64,000 nucleotides of DNA from the NCBI RefSeq assembly GCF_019263705.2, contig NZ_JADQDK010000001.1, positions 2,356,001 to 2,420,000 of the forward strand, given 5' to 3'. The notes below the pieces were generated by a model. It saw only the letters and a list, made by a program, of their open reading frames with translations, ran no database searches and was not told where the DNA came from. Both the position numbers and the translations under genes were made by a program. Source of the DNA: Pseudonocardia abyssalis. Lineage in GTDB: Bacteria; Actinomycetota; Actinomycetes; Mycobacteriales; Pseudonocardiaceae. How positions within the stretch are numbered: position 1 is the stretch's first letter; the number at the start of each line of letters is the position of its first letter. This document shows, in pieces, positions 26,505-34,860 of the stretch.

Positions 26505-27890
26505 TCAGGGGGTCGCGTCGGCGTCGGTCACGACGGGGAGGGGCGTACCGGAGGGCCCCGGGGTCGTCCGGTCACCGGGTTCGGAGGCTGCGTGCTCACC
26601 CAGTCCGAGGTGCTTGGTCTCGCCCACCGCGAGGACGCCGAGGATCAGCACGATCGTGGCGAGGGCGACACCGATGACCAGCCGCACCGGGATGTCGTCG
26701 ACCTGGGGGCTGAGCGCGATCACGATCGACGGGGTGATGCCGCCGACGGCGAACCCGAGGTTCCACGACAGGCCCGTGCCGGTGGCCCGGATCTCGGTCG
26801 GGAAGCGCTCGTTGAGGAAGATCAGGATCGGTGCCGAGGCGGCCATCATCGTGACCGCCATGAGTGCGGCGATCGCCGCGGCCAGGACCACGTCACCGCC
26901 TTGCAGTGACCCCAGCCAGAGGTAGAGCACGGGCAGGAGCACGACGTTGGGCAGGCCGAACCCGAGGAAGACCGCGCGTCGGCCGTAGCGGTCGCTGAGG
27001 TGGCCACCGAGGACGCCGCCGGCGATCACCCCGATGTTGGCGACGACGAGCACGACCGCGGCGGTGGTCCTGCTGAAGCCCACGTTGGCCTCGAGGAAGG
27101 TCGGGAAGACACCCAGCGTGAGGTAGTAGGTGGTGGCGCCACCGGCGGCGACGGCCACGTTGAGCAGGAAGCCGGTGCGGTAGCGGGCGCTGAGGAGGTC
27201 GCGCAGCGGCGTGGCTCGCGCGGCCTGCTTCCCCGTCCACAGCGGTGACTCGTCGGTGCGCCGGTAGACGTAGAGGCTGAACAGCGCGGTGAGCAGGCCG
27301 GTGAGGAACAGGATCCGCCAGCCGTACTCCGCGAACGCCGGCCCGGGCACGAGCCAGGCGACGACGAAGTACATCGCCGAGGCGAGCACCGCGCCCGCTC
27401 CGGCGCCGCCGCCCGCCACCACTCCGGACATGAGCCCGCGGTGGCGCGCCGGGACGGTCTCGGTGCCCAGCGTGTGGGTCGACACGACCACGCCGCCGAC
27501 GAACACGCCCTGGACGACCCGCAGCGCCAGGAACAGCACCGGCGCCAGCGCCCCGACGGTGGCGTAGGTCGGGACCAGGCCCATGAGCGCCGTCGAGACG
27601 CCGACGCCGACGATGGCCACGAGCATCGCCCGCTTGCGCCCGTTGCGGTCGGCGTAGCCGCCGAACAGGGCTGACCCGAGCGGCCGGAAGACCAGGGTGA
27701 CTGCGAACGACGCGTAGACGAACGTCAGCTGCAGCGTGGGGTTGTCCGAGGGGAACAGCAGCGGCCCGATGGTGGAGGCCAGGTAGAGGATGATCGTCAG
27801 GTCGTAGAGGTCCAGCGCCCATCCGGTGATGGACGCGATGCCGGCCGCGCGGACCTTCTTGCCGTCCGCCGTCCCTGTGGTGCCGTTCAA
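26505..27890 (-). CDS. MFS transporter, aromatic acid/metabolite:H+ symporter type
   Basis: A 461-residue transporter with about 12 hydrophobic segments. The A-loop motif is GGYADRNGRKRAM and its repeat is GGHLSDRYGRRAV, typical of metabolite:H+ symporters such as PcaK or shikimate transporters. I prefer a TTG start at 27890, because GAGGAGG lies five bases upstream and the protein then starts like its relatives; an ATG at 27956 without a visible ribosome binding site is the alternative. It is the first gene of the operon and probably imports the growth substrate. Divergent transcription from the IclR gene implies shared control. Confidence 0.9.
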   Translation of the reverse strand: MNGTTGTADGKKVRAAGIASITGWALDLYDLTIILYLASTIGPLLFPSDNPTLQLTFVYASFAVTLVFRPLGSALFGGYADRNGRKRAMLVAIVGVGVSTALMGLVPTYATVGALAPVLFLALRVVQGVFVGGVVVSTHTLGTETVPARHRGLMSGVVAGGGAGAGAVLASAMYFVVAWLVPGPAFAEYGWRILFLTGLLTALFSLYVYRRTDESPLWTGKQAARATPLRDLLSARYRTGFLLNVAVAAGGATTYYLTLGVFPTFLEANVGFSRTTAAVVLVVANIGVIAGGVLGGHLSDRYGRRAVFLGFGLPNVVLLPVLYLWLGSLQGGDVVLAAAIAALMAVTMMAASAPILIFLNERFPTEIRATGTGLSWNLGFAVGGITPSIVIALSPQVDDIPVRLVIGVALATIVLILGVLAVGETKHLGLGEHAASEPGDRTTPGPSGTPLPVVTDADATP

Positions 27891-27969
27891 GGCGACCTCC
27901 TCGTCGCGAGAGCCGTGCCCAGTGGTGGAACGGGAAGGTACGAACCAGTTGCGCATGGCGGCAACGATC

Positions 27970-28000
27970 GTTCCGTATGCAGGAACAGATCTTCCGTATA
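27970..28000. promoter_or_regulatory. Putative IclR operator between transporter and iclR-type gene
   Basis: GTTCCGTATGCAGGAAC (27970-27986) is an inverted repeat with 5-base arms. The half-site TTCCGTAT occurs again in direct orientation at 27992-27999, 21 bases (two helical turns) on. The site lies between the divergent genes, ending 10 bases before the IclR start codon, and suits autoregulation plus control of the operon. Confidence 0.55.
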
Positions 28001-28010
28001 AGGTGCCGCC

Positions 28011-28799
28011 ATGGAGAACAGGGAGCAGTCGGACACGCTGTCGTCGGTGAACCGCGCCCTGACGCTGCTGGAGTTGCTCGCGGAGAACAGCGGCCTCACC
28101 GTCACGCAGCTCGCCGACCGCCTGCGCACCGGCAAGACCACCGCGTTCCGTCTGGCCAAGACGCTGACCGAGCGCGGATGGGTCGAGAAGGACGAGGAGA
28201 TGCGGTACCGCCTCGGACCCGCGCTGCTGAGCCTCGTGCCGCCCGACCAGCTGGGACAGGGCCTGCGACACCTGCTGCGGCCGCTACTGGAGGAACTGCA
28301 GGACGCGACCGGCGAGACCGTCCACCTGACGATCCTGCGCGGGCGCCACGTCGTCTACGTGGACCAGCTGATCTCGCCGAAGCCGGTCCACTCGGTCAGC
28401 ACGCTGGGCGGTCGCTCGCCCGCCCACTGCGTGTCGCCCGGCCTGGCGCAGCTCGCCGCCCTGCCGTCCGAGGCGCTCGACTGGGTGCTGGACGCCGCGC
28501 TGCCCCCGTACACCGAGCGCTCCCTCACCGACCCCGGAGCGGTGCGGGCCGAGCTGCAGCGCGTGCGGCAGCGCGGCTTCGCGATCAACCGCGGCGCCTA
28601 CCGGGCCGAGGTCGGGGGCGTCGGTGCGGCCGTGCTCGACGACCGGGGCCGCCCCCAGGCCGCGCTCTCGGTGTGCATCCCGGCCTACCGGATGCGCAAC
28701 GACGACCTCACCGCCATCGGCGAGCTGCTCAAGGTCAAGGTGGTGGACGCGCAGCAACGCATCCGCCTGCACAGGAGGCCGCTGACGGAGCTGCCGTGA
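28011..28799 (+). CDS. IclR-family transcriptional regulator
   Basis: A 262-residue regulator. The N-terminal winged helix-turn-helix (about residues 10-75) includes LTVTQLADRLRTGKTTAFRL, and the C-terminal effector domain shows the IclR pattern GETVHLTILRGRHVVYVDQ, LGGRSPAHCVSPG and GFAINRGAYRAEVGGVGAAV. It is divergent from the eight-gene aromatic operon with only about 120 bases between chosen starts, so it most likely controls that operon and itself. The effector would be a pathway aromatic acid or phenol, which the sequence does not reveal. Confidence 0.93.
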   Translation: MENREQSDTLSSVNRALTLLELLAENSGLTVTQLADRLRTGKTTAFRLAKTLTERGWVEKDEEMRYRLGPALLSLVPPDQLGQGLRHLLRPLLEELQDATGETVHLTILRGRHVVYVDQLISPKPVHSVSTLGGRSPAHCVSPGLAQLAALPSEALDWVLDAALPPYTERSLTDPGAVRAELQRVRQRGFAINRGAYRAEVGGVGAAVLDDRGRPQAALSVCIPAYRMRNDDLTAIGELLKVKVVDAQQRIRLHRRPLTELP

Positions 28800-28843
28800 T
28801 GCGTGCCTCGACCTGGTCCACATCTGCTCCCGCGGAATGAGAC

Positions 28844-28857
28844 AATGAGCGCTCGTT
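28844..28857. promoter_or_regulatory. Putative TetR operator upstream of tetR-type gene
   Basis: AATGAGCGCTCGTT is an imperfect 14-bp palindrome around the perfect core GAGCGCTC. It lies 68 bases before the start of the TetR gene, in the range expected for autorepression. The shape is like operators of FadR/KstR-type TetR repressors. Confidence 0.45.
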
Positions 28858-28924
28858 ATGCAAGTATGCGAGGGCCGTCGGACGGCTGTCAACGGCCCGT
28901 CGGACGCACGAGCAGGAGGACGGC

Positions 28925-29569
28925 ATGACGACCGCCGGGGATGACCGGTGGCCAGGAGCCGGCGACGACCTCCAGCTCGTGCACGACTGGTGGGCCGACA
29001 GCCCCCGTGCACCGGCCTCGCAGCAGGTGCTGCTGGCCTCGATCGCCCTGTTCGCCGAGCGCGGCTACCACGCGACCACGACGCGCGACATCGCCACGAG
29101 GCTCGGGATGAGCACCGGGGCCATGTACGCCCACTACCGGTCGAAGGAGGAGCTGCTGTTCGACGTCTGCCTCACCGGCCACCAGCGCGCCGTCGACGCA
29201 CTGCAGGCCGCGATCGCGTCGTCGGACCGGCCCGGCCCCCAGCTCGCGGCGCTCGTCCGCGAGTTCACCGCCTGGCACGCGCGACACCACCGCGTCGCGC
29301 GGATCGTGCACTACGAGCTGTACTCGCTGTCCGGTGAGCACCTCACCCCGGTCCTCGAGATCCGCCGGACGACGCAGGCGCTGATCGACGACGTGCTCGC
29401 ACGCGGTGCGGCGGCGGGCACCTTCACCGTCACCGACGTCGCCCGTACCGGGCGCGCGCTGCTGTCGCTCTGCGTCGACGTCGCCCGCTGGTACCGCGGC
29501 GACGACGACCCGGACGAGCTCGGCGAGCACTACGCCGGACTCGCCCTCCGGATGGTCTCCGGCGGCTGA
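28925..29569 (+). CDS. TetR-family transcriptional regulator
   Basis: A 214-residue regulator. The DNA-binding domain is at about residues 33-80: ASIALFAERGYHATTTRDIA, then LGMSTGAMYAHYRSKEELL. The C-terminal ligand domain resembles KstR-like repressors for acyl-CoA or sterol-type ligands (HHRVARIVHYELYSLSGEH). An AGGAGG ribosome binding site precedes the ATG. The adjacent minus-strand SDR gene is broken, so its present regulon must lie elsewhere or be only itself. Confidence 0.92.
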   Translation: MTTAGDDRWPGAGDDLQLVHDWWADSPRAPASQQVLLASIALFAERGYHATTTRDIATRLGMSTGAMYAHYRSKEELLFDVCLTGHQRAVDALQAAIASSDRPGPQLAALVREFTAWHARHHRVARIVHYELYSLSGEHLTPVLEIRRTTQALIDDVLARGAAAGTFTVTDVARTGRALLSLCVDVARWYRGDDDPDELGEHYAGLALRMVSGG

Positions 29570-29570
29570 C

Positions 29571-30240
29571 TCACCGCCGGCCCGGCCTCGACACAGTCCT
29601 CGAAGCAGCGCCCGGTGACCCCCTCGACCAGTAGGGGGCGGCGACGACCAGTGGGGAGGCGGCGAGCAGTGGGGAGGCGGCGAGCAGGACCGACGTCGCA
29701 GCGCCCTGCGGGATCGACTTCCACGCGATCTCCGCAGTGTCGGCCCGGAACGCGCCCGGGGCGTCCGGCACCACGTCGAGGTGGCGCATGAGGCCGGTCG
29801 CGATCCGGCCGGGCGTGAGGGCGTTGACGGCGATCCCGTCGGCCGCCCACCGGTGGGCCGCCTCGACCGCGAACAGGATGACGGGTCGTGGGGGTACCGC
29901 TCGAAGTCGATGTCGTCGAACAGAACCTCTCCGTCGAGGTGCCCCACCGAGCTGACCACCACGACCCGGGCGTGGTCGGCCCGGGCCAGGTTCGCGTGCA
30001 GCCCGATCGCCGTCGTCCCCGTACCGGACAGGTACCCCCGGGACGGCGCCCGCGACGAGATCCGCCCGGTCCAACCCGATCCGGTGCGGACGGTTCGGCC
30101 GGCTGATGCGGTCCACCGAGGCCGGGAGCGCCACCCCGAGCCCGTCCGGCGCCCCGGCGGCGTCCACCGCGCCGCTCAGCACCTCGCGAAGCCGGTCGAC
30201 GACGGGTCGCCCCGCAGGACGTGGTGCCCGACGGCACCGA
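29571..30240 (-). pseudogene. Broken short-chain dehydrogenase gene
   Basis: Two frames on the minus strand together spell an SDR of the retinol dehydrogenase-like group. One frame gives VVVSSVGHLDGEVLFDDIDF and ERYPHDP; the next gives ILFAVEAAHRWAADGIAVNA, then LTPGRIATGLMRHLDVVP. The segment with the catalytic YxxxK should lie exactly where they meet (about 29880), so part of it has been deleted and the frame lost. Upstream, the N-terminal Rossmann half is not readable in a single frame either. It cannot encode a working enzyme. Confidence 0.7.
29649..29684. repeat. 18-bp tandem repeat
   Basis: CAGTGGGGAGGCGGCGAG occurs twice head to tail (29649-29666 and 29667-29684), with a degenerate third copy just before it from 29629. 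In the broken SDR frame it encodes repeated LLAASP. It looks like slippage in decaying DNA. Confidence 0.8.
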
Positions 30241-30545
30241 GGAGCAGCAGGGTCAGACCTCCGTGGCGACGACCTTCGGTGCTGGGACGGACCCAGGCTG
30301 CGGCGGACGCGCCCACCGCACACCCATCGGCCGGTGACCGGCGGAACCGACCGGTACAGGCTCCCGACCAGGGGTTGTCGTTCCGGCCACACCACCGCAG
30401 CCGCCCGGGCCCCCCACCTCGACGGTCACATCCGTGTTCCGGGGGGACACCGATGTGCCTCCTTCCCGGTCGACCTGCGGGCGACCACCATCGGCGGTCG
30501 GAAGGCGTCTCCGCGCCACCTCGGACCCGACGAGAGAACAGTGTC
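30241..30545. other. Gap between broken SDR gene and DHA2 exporter
   Basis: About 305 bases with no coding sequence I can support on either strand. It must hold the promoter of the downstream MFS exporter; no clear -35/-10 pair stands out in this GC-rich DNA. Confidence 0.4.
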
Positions 30546-31982
30546 GTGACCCCCACCAGGAACGGATCCACCCACCGACCGGGCCGCACCCTCGCCCTGC
30601 TCGCCTTCGCGCAGTTCATGACCGCGATCGACTTCGACATCGTCTTCGTCGCACTCCCTGACATCGGCCGCAGCCTGGGCTTCTCCGACGTGTCCCTGCA
30701 GACCGTGGTCAGCGCCTACACGGTCGTGTTCGGCGGCTTCCTGCTCCTGGGCGGGCGGGCGGCGGACCGGCTCGGGGCCCGGCGGGTGTTCGTGGTGGGC
30801 CTCGCCCTGTTCGGTGCGTCCTCGCTGGCCGCCGGGCTGGCGGACGGCCCGACCGCACTAGTCGCGGCGCGCGCCGTGCAGGGGCTGGGAGCGGCGCTGC
30901 TGACGCCGGCGACGCTCAAGCTGATCTCCTCGCACTTCGCGGAGGGGACCGAGCGCAACCGGGCCATGGCCGTCTGGGGTGCGGCGGGCGCCTCGGGGGC
31001 CGCGATCGGCGCGCTGGGCGGTGGTGTGCTGACCAGCCTGCTGGGCTGGGAGTCGGTGTTCCTCGTGAACGTCCCCCTCGTGCTCGTGGCACTCGTCGCG
31101 ACCCCGGTGCTGCTCGCCGCCGACGTGCCCGCAGCGGGCGCGCGGAACTTCGACCTGCCCGGCGCCCTGCTCGTCACGGCGGGGGCGACGCTCGTGGTGC
31201 TCGGGCTGGTGTCCGGGCCCGAGGCGGGCTGGCTGAGCGCTCCGGGTGCGGGGGCGCTGCTGGTCGGCGCCGTCCTGCTCGCCCTCTTCGTCGTCGTCGA
31301 GGCGCGCACCCGCGATCCGCTGGTGCCGCTGCGGCTGTTCGCCAACCGCAACGTCCTCGCCGCCGTCACGGTCGTCTTCGTCTTCATGGGCACCATCGGC
31401 ACGCTGTACTACCTGTTCACCACCTACCTGCAGGACGTGCTGGGCTACTCGCCCCTGCAGGCCGGTCTCGCGTTCCTCCCGCTGAGCCTGTGCAGCATCG
31501 CGGCGTCGATCCTGCTGGTGCCGCTGCTGCTGGGCCGCTTCGGCATCCGCACCACGCTGGTCGTCGGCATGACCGGCGTCGCCGCGTCGATGGTGGCGAT
31601 GGCACTGGGCATGTCGGTCGGTGCCGGCTACTGGGCCACGCTGCCCGCGGTCCTGCTCTGGGGCACGTTCGCGGGCCTGTCGTTCCCGCCCCTGTTCATC
31701 GCGGTGGCCACCGGGGTGCCCGCCGAGCAGCAGGGTGTGGCCGCCGCGCTGGCGTCGACCTCGCAGTACATCGGGTCGGCGGTCGGCCTCGCCGCACTCG
31801 TCGCCGTGGCGACCGCCGGGGTCGGCCCGGCAGCAGGGCCCGACGTCGTCGTGGCCGGGCTGCGCGACGCGTCGTGGGTGGCGGCTGCCGTCACCCTCGT
31901 CGGAGCCGTCCTCGCCGCCCTGATCCTCCGGGCCACGCCGGCCCCGGCCGACGCCCCGGTGGCGGCGCTCGACGAGGTGTGA
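30546..31982 (+). CDS. DHA2-family MFS multidrug exporter (14 TM)
   Basis: A 478-residue transporter. Fourteen hydrophobic segments can be counted, the plan of EmrB/QacA-type drug:H+ antiporters. The A-loop is GGRAADRLGARRVF, and the motif-C region is WGAAGASGAAIGALGGGVLT. I chose the GTG at 30546 as start because the protein then begins just before the first helix; the open frame extends far upstream with no family resemblance. An HxlR-type regulator follows 89 bases downstream on the same strand, suggesting a drug or quinone-responsive export unit. Confidence 0.9.
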   Translation: MTPTRNGSTHRPGRTLALLAFAQFMTAIDFDIVFVALPDIGRSLGFSDVSLQTVVSAYTVVFGGFLLLGGRAADRLGARRVFVVGLALFGASSLAAGLADGPTALVAARAVQGLGAALLTPATLKLISSHFAEGTERNRAMAVWGAAGASGAAIGALGGGVLTSLLGWESVFLVNVPLVLVALVATPVLLAADVPAAGARNFDLPGALLVTAGATLVVLGLVSGPEAGWLSAPGAGALLVGAVLLALFVVVEARTRDPLVPLRLFANRNVLAAVTVVFVFMGTIGTLYYLFTTYLQDVLGYSPLQAGLAFLPLSLCSIAASILLVPLLLGRFGIRTTLVVGMTGVAASMVAMALGMSVGAGYWATLPAVLLWGTFAGLSFPPLFIAVATGVPAEQQGVAAALASTSQYIGSAVGLAALVAVATAGVGPAAGPDVVVAGLRDASWVAAAVTLVGAVLAALILRATPAPADAPVAALDEV

Positions 31983-32071
31983 ACGGCCCGGGACGGGCTG
32001 GGACGACCTCGGCACCCGAGTTACGCTGGGTAGCGACGCACACCGTCCCCGTTCGGAGGTCTGATCAGCGC

Positions 32072-32470
32072 ATGCGGCCGGACACCGAAAGCGACGACAG
32101 CCTGTCGGGAGGCGCGGCGTGCGCCCTGAGCGAGGTCGTCGAGCAGGTCAGCGGCAAGTGGAGCATCGGAATCCTCCTGGCCGCGGCGCACGGGCCCGTC
32201 CGCTTCACGCATTTCGAGCGGAAGATCCGAGGTATCAGCCGGCGCATGCTGACCCGCACGCTGCGCAGCCTCGAGCGTGACGGGTTGCTGGTCCGCACGG
32301 TCCACCCGACCGTGCCGGTCACGGTGGAGTACTCGCTCAGCCCGATCGGCATCGAGCTGTGCTCCTCGCTGGTCGTCCTGACCAGGTGGGCGGAGCGCCA
32401 CCACGACACGATCGCGGAGGCGCGCCGCGCCTACGACGAGGGCGGTGCCGCACCCGGCGAGACGGCCTGA
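32072..32470 (+). CDS. HxlR-family transcriptional regulator
   Basis: A 132-residue winged-helix regulator. The family core is clear: VVEQVSGKWSIGILLAAAHG, then RFTHFERKIRGISRRMLTRT and LRSLERDGLLVRTVHPTVPV. The ATG at 32072 is preceded by GGAGG 12 bases away. HxlR regulators often sense electrophiles or quinones. The location directly after the DHA2 exporter, on the same strand, makes that gene and the nearby LLM oxidoreductase likely targets. Confidence 0.92.
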   Translation: MRPDTESDDSLSGGAACALSEVVEQVSGKWSIGILLAAAHGPVRFTHFERKIRGISRRMLTRTLRSLERDGLLVRTVHPTVPVTVEYSLSPIGIELCSSLVVLTRWAERHHDTIAEARRAYDEGGAAPGETA

Positions 32471-32507
32471 GCGCCGCGGAACAGCTCGGCTGCGGTCGTC
32501 GGACGGG

Positions 32508-32630
32508 CGGCGGCGCGACCGGTGCGGACGAGCTCGTGGTCGCCTCGAACCTGACCGACCCGGACGAGACGATCCGCTCCCTCACCCGGCTCGCCGAGAC
32601 CGTGGCGGCGCTCGGCGAGCGCGCCCCCCG
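32508..32630 (+). pseudogene. Possible C-terminal remnant of LLM flavin oxidoreductase
   Basis: The plus-strand frame here reads GADELVVASNLTDPDETIRS, then LTRLAETVAALG, which matches the usual C-terminal end of luciferase-like monooxygenases. There is no start codon or N-terminal domain, and the same frame runs on into Arg-rich non-family sequence. I read it as a leftover fragment; an intact LLM gene begins about 330 bases downstream. Confidence 0.4.
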
Positions 32631-32957
32631 GCTCCTTCCCCGGGGCACCGGTGACCACCGCGCCCGCGCCTCCGTGCTCGGCGACGCCCGACCGGGCTGC
32701 CGGGTGCTGGGCGGCGGCTCCATGCTCGTGTTCCAGGCACTCGACGCACCGCGCACGCATCCCGAGCGGATCGGATGGCTCCACCGCTGACCACCCGTCT
32801 CCGCGCGTTGACAGGCACGGCAGATCAGCAGGGTCGTCGCGGATCGCTCCCGCATCCGTACGGCCGGCTGAGGGAGCCGGGTCCGCGTCGCAGCCGAGAT
32901 GGAACAACGAGCGCGGTAGCCCCGTTGGCCGAGAGGTCGTCACAGAAGGAGATCCGC

Positions 32958-34016
32958 ATGCCGACCCCCGACGTCCCGCTCGAGAAGCTCGGCTTCCTGA
33001 CCATCGGCCTGTTCGACGGTGACGACCCGGCGCCGGGGCACGAGAACGTGCTGCAGGTCATCGAGCTCGGTGAGCAGCTCGGATTCGACAGCGCCTACCT
33101 GCGCCACCGGCACTTCCAGACCGGCATCTCCTCGCCCATCGCGATCATGGCCGCGGCCTCGCAGCGCACCAGCCGGATCGCGATGGGGACGGCGGTGACC
33201 CCGCTGGGCTGGGAGAACCCGCTGCGGATGGCCGAGGACCTCGCCACCGTCGACATCCTCTCCGGCGGCCGTCTGGAACCCGGCTTCTCGGTGGGCCCAC
33301 CGATCCACTGGGACAACGTCAAGGGCGCGCTCTACCCCGACACCGCCGAGGCCGAGGACCTGTCCTCCGAACGGGTCGCGCGGTTGCTGCGCATGATCGC
33401 CGGCGACCCCGTGAGCACCTTCACCGGCACCGCGGGCTTCGAGCAGTTCTCCGCACGCGTGGAGCCGCACTCCCCCGGTCTCATCGACCGCATCTGGTAC
33501 GGCTCGGGCAGCAGCCGGTCGACCCGGTGGGCGGCCGAACAGGGCCTGAACCTGCTCACCAGCAACATCATCAAGCCGGAGCCGTCGGACCTCGAGGCCG
33601 ACGGCCGGTGGGACTTCGCCGCCGTCCAGCAGCGCCAGATCGCGCTGTTCAGGCAGCACCACCCCGACGGCGACGCCGCGCGGGTCTCCCAGGGACTCGT
33701 CGTGATCCCCACCGACACCGCGACCCCGGAGCAGCGGGCCCGGTACCAGGCCTACGTCGAGAAGCGGACCCCGCGGACGGCCGCGCCGTCGGGCCCGCCC
33801 GGCCCGGGCCTGCTCGCGGCGCCCGACGTCCTCGGGACGTCGCAGGAGATCGCGGAACGGCTCTACGCCGACGCGGCGTTCCGCGAGGTACGCGAGGTCG
33901 TCTTCGCCCTGCCGTTCAGCTTCGACCACGCCGACTACGTCCAGATCCTCACCGACATGGCCACCCACCTCGGACCTGCGCTCGGGTGGAAACCGAACGA
34001 TGACCGTGCTTGCTGA
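32958..34016 (+). CDS. LLM-class flavin-dependent oxidoreductase
   Basis: A 352-residue luciferase-like TIM-barrel protein. Family features include ENVLQVIELGEQLGFDSAYL, RIAMGTAVTPLGWENPLRMA, DILSGGRLEPGFSVG and WYGSGSSRSTRWAAEQGLNL. Members use FMNH2 or F420 to oxidise or reduce small molecules; which cofactor applies here is not clear. A good AAGGAGA ribosome binding site lies seven bases before the ATG. It follows the HxlR gene and may be part of a quinone or aromatic stress response. Confidence 0.88.
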   Translation: MPTPDVPLEKLGFLTIGLFDGDDPAPGHENVLQVIELGEQLGFDSAYLRHRHFQTGISSPIAIMAAASQRTSRIAMGTAVTPLGWENPLRMAEDLATVDILSGGRLEPGFSVGPPIHWDNVKGALYPDTAEAEDLSSERVARLLRMIAGDPVSTFTGTAGFEQFSARVEPHSPGLIDRIWYGSGSSRSTRWAAEQGLNLLTSNIIKPEPSDLEADGRWDFAAVQQRQIALFRQHHPDGDAARVSQGLVVIPTDTATPEQRARYQAYVEKRTPRTAAPSGPPGPGLLAAPDVLGTSQEIAERLYADAAFREVREVVFALPFSFDHADYVQILTDMATHLGPALGWKPNDDRAC

Positions 34017-34067
34017 CCTGCACCGAGGACGCGCGCCCGATTCGGCACGCGGTGGCAGAGGTTGGAG

Positions 34068-34860
34068 CCTGACCCGGTTCTCCGGACACGGACGGTGCGC
34101 TGATCATGCCGCGGTAGCGGCAGGTCTGTGAAGGTCCTCGAACGCGGCCGGGGACAGATCGTCGATGCTGGTGTGGCGTCGGCGCGGGTTGTACCAGGCC
34201 TCGATCCACTCAGGGATCGCCGATCGATCATCGTGTTGTCCACGCTGGAGGCGACCCGGTCCATCGACCCGAGCGGGCCGGCCTCACGGAGCCGGTGCCC
34301 GAACACCCACGAGGTGTACGGGGATCCTCTGTCCGGATGCACGATCGAACCTGGGCCGGGCGGCGTCTCCAGGTGTCCGTCTGCAGGGCGTCGACGACGA
34401 GTTCGGTGCGCAGGTGATCGGCGATCGACCAGCCCCACGACCATCCGTGAGCAGGCGTCGATGACCGCGCAGCGGTACACCTTCCCGCCCGCGGCTTGAA
34501 TCCCAGCGGTCGGGTGCTCGGCGATGTCGGTGGCCCACAGCTGATCCGGCGCTTCGGCGACGAATCGGCGTCGCACCAGGTCGTCGGGCGGGGCCGGGAG
34601 TGGGCGGTCCCGGCCGAAGTAGGCGCCGGCCCGCTTGAGGATCCCTACTTCCATCTCCAGGACGCGGTCGCGGCGGCGCAGCTCGACCGACTCGGCCCGT
34701 TCGTCGCTGGTCGTGCCGTCGACGCGGCCCGGCGGCGGAACTCCGGCGGCTTGGGTGCAGGCATCGGACGAGCTCCTCTCCGATCGACCACGCAGCCACG
34801 TGCCGGTGAGGAGGTGCTCCCGTTGCTGCGCGAGAGAACCGCTCCGGTTGGACCGGCTCG
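34068..34860 (-). mobile_element. Decayed IS3-family element
   Basis: The minus strand carries pieces of an IS3-type transposase in several frames: SVELRRRDRVLEMEVGILKR from the OrfA/OrfB junction, then DQLWATDI and YRCAVIDACSRMVVG, SIVHPDRGSPYTSWVFGHRL and DRVASSVDNTMI from the DDE integrase core. The last catalytic Glu region and much of the HTH are missing or shifted. The left edge TGACCCGGTTCTCCGGACAC (from about 34069) looks like an IS3 terminal repeat; the matching right end is too degenerate to place. It lies directly next to the end of the catabolic operon. Confidence 0.75.
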
